Below, piece after piece: positions 53,576 through 61,651 of a DNA stretch of 64,000 nucleotides. Source of the stretch: Acidobacteriota bacterium. Lineage in GTDB: Bacteria; Acidobacteriota; Terriglobia; Terriglobales; Acidobacteriaceae. The position numbers and the translations under genes were made by a program. Every line of letters begins with the position of its first letter. The first letter of the stretch is position 1. The notes below the pieces were generated by a model that made no database searches, had not been told where the DNA came from, and was given only the letters and a program-made list of their open reading frames with translations. The stretch lies in contig JAJXYY010000033.1 of assembly GCA_021780315.1 (NCBI GenBank), positions 62,001 through 126,000 of the forward strand, in the 5' to 3' direction.

Positions 53576-54229
53576 TTAGCTGCTGCGTTTGCGGCGGAGA
53601 GCGATAAAGCCTGCGAGTTGGATGGCGAGGCCGGTGGCGATGAGCGCGGTGTAGAGCAGGACCCAGGGGAGATGACGTTTCTCTACCAGCTGGAAGAGGA
53701 TGCCATGGGCGACGGCGAGGATAGCGGCGGCGTAGGTCCAGCGCTGGATGGACTTCCAACGCTGGAGTCCGAGGGCGCGGAGGGAGATGTCGTTGGAGAT
53801 GACGAGCAGGACGAGAAAGAGGATGGCGGAGGCGAGGCCGAGGAAGTTGGCTGCGCCGAACTTGTTGTTCTGGATGGCGAGGGGGTGGAACTGCTTGAAG
53901 AAGTACATCCACATACGCCCGCGGAGGTGGACGGTGAGGCCGACGGCGGTGTGGAGGATGGCGAGGATTCCGGCCCAGATACCGAGGTCGCGGCGGAGGT
54001 CGGAGCTGACGGGATTGGGGCGATGGCGAAGCACGTTCCAGGGGCCGAGCCAGAGGCAGGCGACGAGGAAGAGGATGCCGGCGTAGGCTGCGCCCATGCT
54101 GAGGCGGTGGCGGAAGTCGGGCGGGGGTGAGGCGAAGTAGCCGAGGAGGACGAGCGCGGTGGCCGAGAGGCCGAGGAGGGTGTGGCGGGTGAAGCGGCGG
54201 GTCCAGTAGCTGGAGGTCATGATCATCAT
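53576..54229 (-). CDS. Ferric reductase-like / cytochrome b561-type membrane protein
   Basis: A 217-residue protein with six to seven hydrophobic segments. His residues typical of haem coordination are in LAILHTAVGLTVHLRGRMW and ILAVAHGILFQLVEKR. The pattern fits MsrQ/FRE-type ferric reductase-like transmembrane domains. No flavin domain is fused. It stands between the ketosynthase and the glycosyltransferase genes, 29 bp after the ketosynthase stop, so it could supply electrons for the cluster's oxidative step. Confidence 0.75.
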   Translation of the reverse strand: MMIMTSSYWTRRFTRHTLLGLSATALVLLGYFASPPPDFRHRLSMGAAYAGILFLVACLWLGPWNVLRHRPNPVSSDLRRDLGIWAGILAILHTAVGLTVHLRGRMWMYFFKQFHPLAIQNNKFGAANFLGLASAILFLVLLVISNDISLRALGLQRWKSIQRWTYAAAILAVAHGILFQLVEKRHLPWVLLYTALIATGLAIQLAGFIALRRKRSS

Positions 54230-54258
54230 TCTCGAAACGGGTGTGGTGGCCGAGTAGG

Positions 54259-55476
54259 TCAGGTGGCGCGGAAGGCGAGGACGGCGTTGAGGCCACCGAA
54301 GGCGAGGGAGTTGGAGATGGCGAATTTGGGTGTGGCTGGGCGGGCGTGGCCGAGGACGACATCGAGGTTGAGCGAGGGGTCGAGGGTGGTGACGCCGGCG
54401 GTGGCGGGGAGTTGGTGGTGATGGAGGGCGAGGATGGTGGCGAGGGCTTCGAGGGCTCCGCTGGCTCCGATGGAGTGGCCGTGGAGGGATTTGGTGGAGG
54501 TGACGGGAATGTGGGGTGCGCGATCACCGAAGACCTGGTGGATGGCGGCGGCTTCGACGGAGTCGTTGGCGAGGGTGCCGGTGCCGTGGGCGTTGATGTA
54601 GTCGATCTGTGCTGGTTCGAGGCTGGCGTCGGCGAGGGCTTTGCGGATGGCAGTGGCGGCGCCGGTAGGGTTGGGCTGGGTGATGTGGGTGGCATCGGCG
54701 GACATGCCGAAGCCGACGATCTCCGCGAAGATGGGGGCGTTGCGGGCCTGTGCGGAGGCGAGGGTTTCGAGGGTGAGCATGGCTGCACCCTCACCGAGGG
54801 TCATGCCGTCGCGGTCGGCGGAGAAGGGGCGGCACTGGGTGGGGGAGACGACGCGCATGGAGTCCCAGGCGCGGAGGAAGCCGAAGGTGAGCGGGGCTTC
54901 GTGGCCACCGGCGATGGCGGCCTGAACCATTCCGGAGCGGACCATGTGGAAGGCCATACCGATGGCGTGGGTGGCGGAGGCACAGGCGGTGGAGAGATTG
55001 AGGACGGGGCCGGTGACGCCGAGATCGATGGAGACATAGCTGGCTCCGGCGGAGGCCATGGTGCGGATGACGGTGAGGGGATGGACGCGGGCGTCGCGGG
55101 TGTAGAGGCGAGCGGTTTCGGTCTCTTCGGAGGAGCGTCCGCCGGTGGAGCAGCCGAGGAGGATGGCGATGTCACCGGGGGCGTGGTGCTGGAGGAGTTG
55201 AGCCTGTTGGGCGGCCTGACGTGCAGCGACGATGGCGAGCTGGGCGGTGCGATTGGTGGCGGCGATGACTCCGGAGGCGAGGTGCTGGTCGGGATCGAAG
55301 GAGGGTATGGCGGCCGACTGGGTGAAGCGGAGGCCCTGGGTGGGTCCGGGAGCTTCGGCGAAGGGCGGGAAGGGAGCGATGCCCGAGGTTCCGGAGAAGA
55401 GGGCGGAGCGGAACTCGTCGATGGAAGAGCCGATGGGGGTGACGCAGCCGAGGCCGGTGACTACAACGCGATGCAA
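54259..55476 (-). CDS. Beta-ketoacyl-ACP synthase (KAS II/FabF-like)
   Basis: A 405-residue condensing enzyme: VVVTGLGCVTPIGSSIDEFRSAL start, catalytic Cys in LSTACASATHAIGMAF, His in INAHGTGTLANDSVEAAAI, Lys-His in STKSLHGHSIGASGALEAL. All three catalytic residues are kept. It is directly downstream of an acyl carrier protein gene and within a type III PKS cluster, so it probably builds a specialised acyl starter, not housekeeping fatty acids. Confidence 0.92.
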   Translation of the reverse strand: MHRVVVTGLGCVTPIGSSIDEFRSALFSGTSGIAPFPPFAEAPGPTQGLRFTQSAAIPSFDPDQHLASGVIAATNRTAQLAIVAARQAAQQAQLLQHHAPGDIAILLGCSTGGRSSEETETARLYTRDARVHPLTVIRTMASAGASYVSIDLGVTGPVLNLSTACASATHAIGMAFHMVRSGMVQAAIAGGHEAPLTFGFLRAWDSMRVVSPTQCRPFSADRDGMTLGEGAAMLTLETLASAQARNAPIFAEIVGFGMSADATHITQPNPTGAATAIRKALADASLEPAQIDYINAHGTGTLANDSVEAAAIHQVFGDRAPHIPVTSTKSLHGHSIGASGALEALATILALHHHQLPATAGVTTLDPSLNLDVVLGHARPATPKFAISNSLAFGGLNAVLAFRAT

Positions 55477-55505
55477 GAGATGAATTCCTTCACTGAGAGA
55501 TAAGA

Positions 55506-55772
55506 CTAGTTTACGGTGGGCGGCGGTGCGGGGGCATCCTGCAGGAGCTTTTCAACACCGCGGACGACGTCGCCGACAGTTTTGAGGCTGCCGAGCGCGT
55601 CGTCGGGGATGACGATAGCGAAGGCTTCCTCGACCTCGAAGGAGAGATTGATCTTGTCGAGGGAGTCGATGTTGAGGGAGTCGAAGGTGGTGTCGAGGGT
55701 GATGGTTTCAGGTTCGAGGTTCTTTGATTTTGCGATGAGCTGGATGCAGCGATTCGCGACGTGATCAATCAT
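55506..55772 (-). CDS. Acyl carrier protein
   Basis: An 88-residue acidic protein with the phosphopantetheine attachment site in FDSLNIDSLDKINLSFEVEEAF (Ser37). Helical layout is normal; a Pro-rich tail (APAPPPTVN) is extra. 30 bp upstream of the ketosynthase, probably its dedicated carrier. Confidence 0.93.
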   Translation of the reverse strand: MIDHVANRCIQLIAKSKNLEPETITLDTTFDSLNIDSLDKINLSFEVEEAFAIVIPDDALGSLKTVGDVVRGVEKLLQDAPAPPPTVN

Positions 55773-55850
55773 AGGCGGCTGCGGTCCCCTTGGGGTTCAA
55801 AATTACAAGGATGGGGATGGGAAGTAAAGCTGTGCACGAGGCAGGGAGGT

Positions 55851-57080
55851 TTATCCCGCGAGGATGTGGGCACCTGTGGCGATGAGGCCTCGGGAGCCAA
55901 GGATCTGGATGGGGGCGTGGCCGACGTGGGTTTGGAGGAGCTGCTCGAAGAGCTGAGGTCGGCGGTGGAAGGCGCTGAGGGCCTTGCTGCGGAGGAGGGG
56001 CGAGCTATCCATCAAGAGCATGGTGCGAGCCATGAAGTGGGGGAGGCGGTGCATGGCGACGTGGGCTTTCTGATAGGCGGGGAGGTTGTTGTCCTGGAGG
56101 GCATCGGCGAGAGCGAGGGCCTGGCGGAAGCAGAGGGCGAGACCTTCTCCGGTGACGGCGTCGACTGAGCCGGAGGCATCGCCGATGAGGGCGATGTTGT
56201 CGCGAGTGACGCGGTGGAGCTTGCGGCTAAGGGTGATGGAGCCGCGCGGCCGGTCGCTGGGCAGAGCGGCGGTGAGACGGGCGAGCAGGTCGGGGAAGAA
56301 GCTGAGCGCCTGAGGGATGGACTCGAATTTCTGGTGGGCGACGAAGGCGATGCAGACTTCGTTGGCAGAGATGGGGGTGACGTAGGCCTGGCCGTGGTCG
56401 CTCCAGTAGACCTCGACGTAGTCGGTCCAGGGGGCGATGGCGAAGTGCTGGCGGAGGCCGATGCGTCGCGCTGCGATGGTAGCCTTATCGAGCCTGGCGG
56501 CGGCGCGGATGCGAGACTGGTGGCCATCTGCGCCGACGAGGAAGCGGGCGCGGGTGGTGTGGCGGGAGGTATGGATGAGGGTGGTAGTTCCCTGCCCCGT
56601 GGGGGCGTTCGCGGGGTGCTGTTGAGCGGTCTGTTTTACGAGCGTCTCCCAACTGAGGTGAACGCCGAGCGCGAGGGCGCGGTCGAGGAGGAGTTGGTGC
56701 AGGAGAACCCGCTTCATGCCGCGGCCGTGGCCTTGGGGGAAGTCTGCCTGCGTGTTGCGGGCGGGGCGGCTGCGGTTGGGGGATCCGATGAATCGGATAC
56801 CGCGAAAGGGATGGCTTTGGGTGGTGGAGATGTCAACGCCGAGCTGGTGGAGGGCGTGGACTGTGTCGGGCATGAGGCCTTCTCCGCAAGCTTTGTCGAT
56901 GGGCGGCTTCATGCCATCGGCGACTTCGACGGAGAGGCCGTGCATGGCGGCTGCGATGGCGCAGGCGAGTCCAGCGGGGCCCCCGCCTGCGATGAAGACA
57001 TCCACGGATCGGACAATGGAAGGTGCTACTTCTTTGGTTACAAAAGGATTGCGGGTATGCAGCTTCGATTCAACGTACAT
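55851..57080 (-). CDS. FAD-dependent oxidoreductase (geranylgeranyl-reductase/monooxygenase-like)
   Basis: A 409-residue flavoprotein with FAD motif FIAGGGPAGLACAIAAAMHG near residue 30, GEGLMP, the middle GADGHQSRIR motif and the second FAD motif ALIGDASGSVDAVTGEGLALCFRQ. It matches the geranylgeranyl reductase/PHBH-like family. Located 21 bp after the type III PKS gene, so it likely oxidises or reduces its product. Confidence 0.86.
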   Translation of the reverse strand: MYVESKLHTRNPFVTKEVAPSIVRSVDVFIAGGGPAGLACAIAAAMHGLSVEVADGMKPPIDKACGEGLMPDTVHALHQLGVDISTTQSHPFRGIRFIGSPNRSRPARNTQADFPQGHGRGMKRVLLHQLLLDRALALGVHLSWETLVKQTAQQHPANAPTGQGTTTLIHTSRHTTRARFLVGADGHQSRIRAAARLDKATIAARRIGLRQHFAIAPWTDYVEVYWSDHGQAYVTPISANEVCIAFVAHQKFESIPQALSFFPDLLARLTAALPSDRPRGSITLSRKLHRVTRDNIALIGDASGSVDAVTGEGLALCFRQALALADALQDNNLPAYQKAHVAMHRLPHFMARTMLLMDSSPLLRSKALSAFHRRPQLFEQLLQTHVGHAPIQILGSRGLIATGAHILAG

Positions 57081-57101
57081 TCAGCCTGCCTGATGGATTA
57101 A

Positions 57102-58166
57102 TCACCACTGTAGTAAGACGAGTTCAGAACAAAAAGCGGGTCCCATGGCAGCAAGAATGCTGTAAGTTCCTGGTTCTCCGGGGTTATTGACGAGGTAATC
57201 CTCGAGGACGGCGAGGACGGAGGCAGCGGAGAGGTTGCCGACTTCACGGAGGGATTTCCAGGAAGGGGCGAGGGCATCGGGTGGGAGGCTGAGGCATGTC
57301 TCCATGGCTTCGAGAACCTTGGGGCCGCCACTGTGGAAGATATAGCTGGAGATATCGGAGAGCTGAAGGTTGTTGTGGCTGAGGAAACCCTGGACGTCGG
57401 AGAGCAGGTTGTCGTTGACGACCTTGGGGACGTCGGGGGAGAGGACGATTTTGAAGCCTAGATCGCCGATGGTCCAGCCCATGACGTGCTGGGTGTCGCG
57501 GTAGAAGGTGGACCGGGTGTCGAGGATGCGGGGACTGGGGCGCTGGGTGGCGGCGAGTTTGGTGTTGGCACCGGCTACGACGACGGCAGCGGCTCCGTCG
57601 GCGAAGAGGCCGGTGGAGATGAGATTGGCGATGGACTGATCGTCATCCTGCCAGGTGAGGGAGCAGAGTTCGACGGAGAGCATGAGGGCGATCTGGTCGG
57701 GGAAGGCACGGACATAGTCAGATGCACGGGCGATACCGGCGGCCCCGGCGACGCAGCCGAGTCCGAAGATAGGGGTGCGCTTGACGTTGACCGGGAAGGG
57801 CATGAGGTTGATGAGGCGGGCGTCGATGGTGGGGCTGGCGATGCCGGTGACGGAGGCGAAGAAGATGGCAGAGATATCGGCTGCGGTGATGCCAGCAGCA
57901 TCGAGTGCGCGGGTGACGGCTTGCTGGCCGAGTTCAACGGCAGCGGCGATCCAGGCGGTGTTGGTCTGGCCAAAGCCGACGAGCGAGGGATAAGCCTCCA
58001 AGGGGAAGACCAAGTTGCGGAAGTCTACGCCACAGTTGGCGTGGAGCCGATTGAGGATGCGGGGCTCTTCCATTTTGCCTTCCCAGCGCTGAGCGAGGGC
58101 TTTGGTGATTTCGGCCTGAGGATAACGATGAGGGGGGTAGGCCGTGCCAACCGATGAGATGCGCAT
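57102..58166 (-). CDS. Type III polyketide synthase
   Basis: A 354-residue chalcone-synthase-fold enzyme with the Cys-His-Asn triad: Cys in FGLGCVAGAAGIARASDY, His in YIFHSGGPKVLEAM, Asn in REVGNLSAASVLAVL. The ending MGPAFCSELVLLQW is characteristic. It would extend an acyl starter with malonyl-CoA to an alkylpyrone or alkylresorcinol-like product. First gene of a minus-strand unit with an oxidoreductase, ACP and ketosynthase. Confidence 0.92.
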   Translation of the reverse strand: MRISSVGTAYPPHRYPQAEITKALAQRWEGKMEEPRILNRLHANCGVDFRNLVFPLEAYPSLVGFGQTNTAWIAAAVELGQQAVTRALDAAGITAADISAIFFASVTGIASPTIDARLINLMPFPVNVKRTPIFGLGCVAGAAGIARASDYVRAFPDQIALMLSVELCSLTWQDDDQSIANLISTGLFADGAAAVVVAGANTKLAATQRPSPRILDTRSTFYRDTQHVMGWTIGDLGFKIVLSPDVPKVVNDNLLSDVQGFLSHNNLQLSDISSYIFHSGGPKVLEAMETCLSLPPDALAPSWKSLREVGNLSAASVLAVLEDYLVNNPGEPGTYSILAAMGPAFCSELVLLQW

Positions 58167-58320
58167 TCGTGTGATTGCCCTTTGAGTTTTGCGAAGCTGT
58201 GATGGTGAAACTGAGATGGTTGGACTAGCGAAGTAACTGATTCGTTAGCAGATGGGCGGAGTAGAAGCAGGAGGCTCGCTGGCTGAGTGGTGAGACGAGC
58301 GGCCATTGAGGTGGAGAAAG

Positions 58321-59211
58321 CTAAGGGATACGCTCAATCTGCCGAGCGTAGACGGTGTTCTGGGGATACTCCTTTTGGAGGGCGAGGAGAATGTTGCGGG
58401 CCTCCTGGGGGTGGTTGTCGCGGAGTGCGGCCACGGCGAGCATCATGCGGGCGAAGGGTGCGAGGTAGAAGCCCTGACTGGCGGTGATGTGGAGTAGCCG
58501 TATGCCCTCCTCGCGGTCGGTGGCGGCGCCGGTAAGGCCGAGGATCCAGCGGAGGGGAGCGGATTTGAGGCTGAGCATGTAGTTTTCCACCCCGCTGGCC
58601 AGGTAGGCGTCGTAGAGGGTTGGGTTGAGGGAGAGGGCCTGTTTGGAGTAGGCACTGGCCTCTTTGCTGAGGTTGAGGGCGGTGATATCTCTTTTTTCGA
58701 TGAGCAGGGCATAGTCGGAGCGCATGCCGGCGAGGAGGGTTTTGACGTAATAGGCAGAGGCGTCGCGGGGGTTGCGCTGGATGGCGGCATCGGCGAGGAG
58801 AGCGGCTTGAGCGACGCGGTCGTCGAAGGCCTTGCGGACTGCGGGATCGGGGGTAAGGCGCTGGCGGTTGTCGAAGCGTGTCTGGTCGGCGAAGAGTTCT
58901 ACGTCGATGATATGGAGGCGGTCGAACTCGGAGAAGAGGTAGGCGGCAGCATCCGCTGCAGGGCCCATGGGGTCTTCGGGGTGAGCGTTCATCCATTGCT
59001 GGAAGTGTTGGTGGGCGGCGGGGAAGGCGAGGTTGTAGAGGTCGTGGTAGCCGTCGTTGAGGGGGGAACCTGAGAGAGGGTTGGCTGCGTGAGCGGGAGG
59101 GGTGAGCGCCAGAGGAGCCAGAACAATGAGTACAAGCAGAGTTCTGCTGAACCAATGCAGCGTTGGAGCGGGAGTTGGGGGGAGCGTGCGGATTGGTGCG
59201 GGATGGGGCAT
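58321..59211 (-). CDS. Secreted TPR-like protein
   Basis: A 296-residue protein with signal sequence (TLLVLIVLAPLALTPPAHAA) and helical TPR-like repeats (YNLAFPAAHQHFQQWMNAHPEDPMGPAADAAAYLF, AIQRNPRDASAYYVKTLLAGMRSDYALL, MMLAVAALRDNHPQEARNILLALQKEYPQN). ATG 59211 has AAGGAA upstream. It precedes the type III PKS by 154 bp on the same strand and may be transcribed with the cluster, but no mechanism is obvious. Confidence 0.8.
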   Translation of the reverse strand: MPHPAPIRTLPPTPAPTLHWFSRTLLVLIVLAPLALTPPAHAANPLSGSPLNDGYHDLYNLAFPAAHQHFQQWMNAHPEDPMGPAADAAAYLFSEFDRLHIIDVELFADQTRFDNRQRLTPDPAVRKAFDDRVAQAALLADAAIQRNPRDASAYYVKTLLAGMRSDYALLIEKRDITALNLSKEASAYSKQALSLNPTLYDAYLASGVENYMLSLKSAPLRWILGLTGAATDREEGIRLLHITASQGFYLAPFARMMLAVAALRDNHPQEARNILLALQKEYPQNTVYARQIERIP

Positions 59212-59520
59212 AGATTCCTTGGTGATTTGACTCTGTATTGACGGAATAAGCATCGAGCGATGCTCTCGCCCATGGTGATATAGACCCCGCCGGAGCAGGC
59301 ATGTCGCGTTGGATGCGAGACGAGCGCCTGTTGGCACGGACGGATGCCCGGGTATGACGATTATAGGAGTTGGGATCGCTGCGTTTGAGGCTGAATGGAT
59401 GGAGTAGCAGTATTTTGCGGAGAGTCCGGATCGGGTGGGAAGTTAATTGGCACTTGTGAAAACAAATGCTCATAGTGCGCATGTTTCTAGCTAATTACGT
59501 TGAAATATAAGGGTTTTTGT

Positions 59521-59538
59521 TTGGCCACTAACATGCAA
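59521..59538 (+). promoter_or_regulatory. Sigma-54-type -24/-12 element upstream of PEP-CTERM gene 1
   Basis: TTGGCCACTAACATGCAA with GG at 59523-59524 and GC at 59535-59536, exactly ten bases apart as in sigma-54 promoters (TGGC-N7-TTGC type; here ATGC). The start codon is about 150 bp downstream. The matching position in the paralogue supports it. The rest of the gap 59212-59687 has no gene. Confidence 0.6.
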
Positions 59539-59687
59539 CACCATTCACGTACATGATCCATGTGCAGATACCCGAGCCGTCAATATAAGGGGATTTGGCA
59601 GGGATTTGCACATGCACTAGGGATTTGTAAGCAGGATGTAAATTTTTGTACCCCGTCGCACGGAGACGGAATTTTCAGGAGGAACAC

Positions 59688-60404
59688 ATGAAGAATATTT
59701 TGAAGCTCTCTGCTTTGGCAGCAGTAATTGCAGCAACTGCAATGTACGCATCTGCTGATCCGCTCCCACCAGACACGATCCAGCTTGGCAGCTATGCAAC
59801 TGGCTGGTCTAACATGGGCAATGCCAACACGGCGATGAACTTTGCCGCATTCAATTCGACCTCCAGCACGCCTACGTGGGGCACGGGTAGCTCCTTTTAC
59901 GAGAACCCGAGCAACGTGTGGAGTGCGGCCCTGCCGAATTCCACATGGGTTGGATCTACCTCGACCTCTGGACCAGTTGGTACGGTCAACCCGGACTTCG
60001 GTTTCTATACTTACACGACGAACTTCTCGGCGCTGATGCCTTTCTACTCTGGCACGTTGTCGGTGTTGGCGGACGATACGACGGCTGTGTACCTGAATGG
60101 CAACTTGCTGATTCCGGCGGGTGCCTTAGGCACGGATACGCATTGTGCTGACAAGGCACCGACCTGTGGAGTGGTTGATACGGTCTCGCTGCATGGTGTG
60201 GCGTTGATGAGCGGTATGGACGCGAACACGTTGACCTTCGTGGTGCAGCAGGCTGGCACGGGGCCGGTTGGCGGCACGGGCGATCCTTCGGGCGTGGACT
60301 TCAACGCTTCATTGACGAGCGTTCCTGAGCCGAGCACGCTGATGATGCTGGGTACGGGTCTTCTGGGATCTGCTGGAGCCTTGTTCCGCCGGATGCGTTC
60401 GTAG
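59688..60404 (+). CDS. PEP-CTERM sorted secreted protein (paralogue 1)
   Basis: A 238-residue protein: signal peptide (KLSALAAVIAATAMYASA), beta-rich body with the paired segment GTLSVLADDTTAVYLNGN, a cysteine pair (CADKAPTC) and a C-terminal PEP-CTERM sorting signal: VPEPSTLMMLGTGLLGSAGALFRRMRS (VPEPST, hydrophobic span, basic tail). An exosortase would cut near PEP and anchor or release it. AGGAGG lies 6 bp before the ATG. No exosortase gene is in the window. Confidence 0.9.
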   Translation: MKNILKLSALAAVIAATAMYASADPLPPDTIQLGSYATGWSNMGNANTAMNFAAFNSTSSTPTWGTGSSFYENPSNVWSAALPNSTWVGSTSTSGPVGTVNPDFGFYTYTTNFSALMPFYSGTLSVLADDTTAVYLNGNLLIPAGALGTDTHCADKAPTCGVVDTVSLHGVALMSGMDANTLTFVVQQAGTGPVGGTGDPSGVDFNASLTSVPEPSTLMMLGTGLLGSAGALFRRMRS

Positions 60405-60428
60405 TCCATTGGAAAGAGTGAAGACGAG

Positions 60429-60456
60429 TGGGCAGCCCGAACGGGCTGCCCATTTT
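60429..60456 (+). terminator. Rho-independent terminator after PEP-CTERM gene 1
   Basis: Stem TGGGCAGCCCG / CGGGCTGCCCA with loop AA, followed by TTTT. Confidence 0.88.
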
Positions 60457-60550
60457 GCTGCTCAGACGACACATTTGCCATTTTCAAGTGCAATTTGTTT
60501 CACATTGCCGAGATAGGTTCCTTCTAACTAGTTGATTTCAGGAAGTTTTT

Positions 60551-60569
60551 TTTGGCCATGTGTTTGCTA
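60551..60569 (+). promoter_or_regulatory. Sigma-54-type -24/-12 element upstream of PEP-CTERM gene 2
   Basis: TTTGGCCATGTGTTTGCTA with GG at 60554-60555 and GC at 60566-60567, TGGC-N7-TTGC as in the sigma-54 consensus. A T-rich run precedes it, as at the paralogue. Start codon about 115 bp downstream. Confidence 0.68.
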
Positions 60570-60682
60570 TTAGACAGGCAGTCAAACACTACGCGGCTGC
60601 CACCAATTGAGCATCAACTGTGGGTGTTTCGAAGCGATTACTTAGACAGGCCCCGCTGAAAGCGGAACACTTAGGAGGAAAC

Positions 60683-61399
60683 ATGAAGAATCTTATTAAG
60701 CTCTCTGCTTTGGCAGCGGTACTTGTGGCAAGTTGCGGCTTTGCCTCTGCCGACACCCTCACGCTTGGCAGCTACGGATCGACTGCCGGCTATAACCCGG
60801 GAACCATAACCGTGGACAATACGGCGATGAACTTTATCGGATTCAATGCCGGCTCGAATATCCCTTCGACGGGCATGGGGACCACCAGCTACGATCTTGA
60901 TCCTAGCAATGTATGGAATCCAGCGATTCCTAACTCTGCGTGGGTTGGTTCGACAATGACCTCCGGACCGGTCGGTACGGTGAACCCGGATTTCGGTTAC
61001 TACACGTATACGACTAACTTTACGGCTGGCATGCCTTTCTACTCGGGTACGCTTTCTGTGATGGCTGACGATACGACGGCAGTGTACCTGAATGGCAACC
61101 CTCTGATTATGGCTGGCGCTCTGGGCAGCGATTCCCATTGCGCGGACAATGCACCTACCTGCTGGATCACGGACACGATCTCGCTGCATGGCGTGGCGAT
61201 GAACAGCGGCATGGATGCAAACACGTTGACGTTCGTAGTGCAGCAGGAGGGTACCGGACCGGTTGGCGGCACTGGCGATCCTTCGGGCGTGGACTTCAGC
61301 GCTTCGTTGACCAGCGTTCCTGAGCCGAGCACGTTGATGATGCTGGGCACGGGTCTTTTGGGCTCTGCTGGTGCGATCTTCCGCCGGATGCGCTCGTAG
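60683..61399 (+). CDS. PEP-CTERM sorted secreted protein (paralogue 2)
   Basis: A 238-residue close paralogue of the preceding gene, with the same GTLSVMADDTTAVYLNGN, CADNAPTC and VPEPSTLMMLGTGLLGSAGAIFRRMRS segments. Signal peptide KLSALAAVLVASCGFASA. AGGAGG lies upstream of the ATG. Differences concentrate in the N-terminal third (residues 25-75), so the pair may have diverged in surface properties. Confidence 0.9.
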   Translation: MKNLIKLSALAAVLVASCGFASADTLTLGSYGSTAGYNPGTITVDNTAMNFIGFNAGSNIPSTGMGTTSYDLDPSNVWNPAIPNSAWVGSTMTSGPVGTVNPDFGYYTYTTNFTAGMPFYSGTLSVMADDTTAVYLNGNPLIMAGALGSDSHCADNAPTCWITDTISLHGVAMNSGMDANTLTFVVQQEGTGPVGGTGDPSGVDFSASLTSVPEPSTLMMLGTGLLGSAGAIFRRMRS

Positions 61400-61460
61400 T
61401 TAGAGGATTCGCGCGAGGCCATCGGGAGTGGTCTTGCGTGAACATGGAAGCGTCCCATTG

Positions 61461-61494
61461 AAATGGCCGCCTCGTACCGAGGCGGCCATTTCTG
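61461..61494 (+). terminator. Rho-independent terminator after PEP-CTERM gene 2
   Basis: A perfect 14-bp stem (AAATGGCCGCCTCG, loop TAC, CGAGGCGGCCATTT) ending in a short T-run. Confidence 0.85.
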
Positions 61495-61651
61495 CGTGTG
61501 TTGAATCTAACTAGCAGCCAGCGCAGTCTACCTGATGATACGGAAAGAATCTGGGTTACCACTTTTGTACCATCGGATGAATGTATAAGGACACCTAGAA
61601 TCAACACAACAGCAATGCAACGATGAAAAGGCGGATGCGATAATCGTGACC

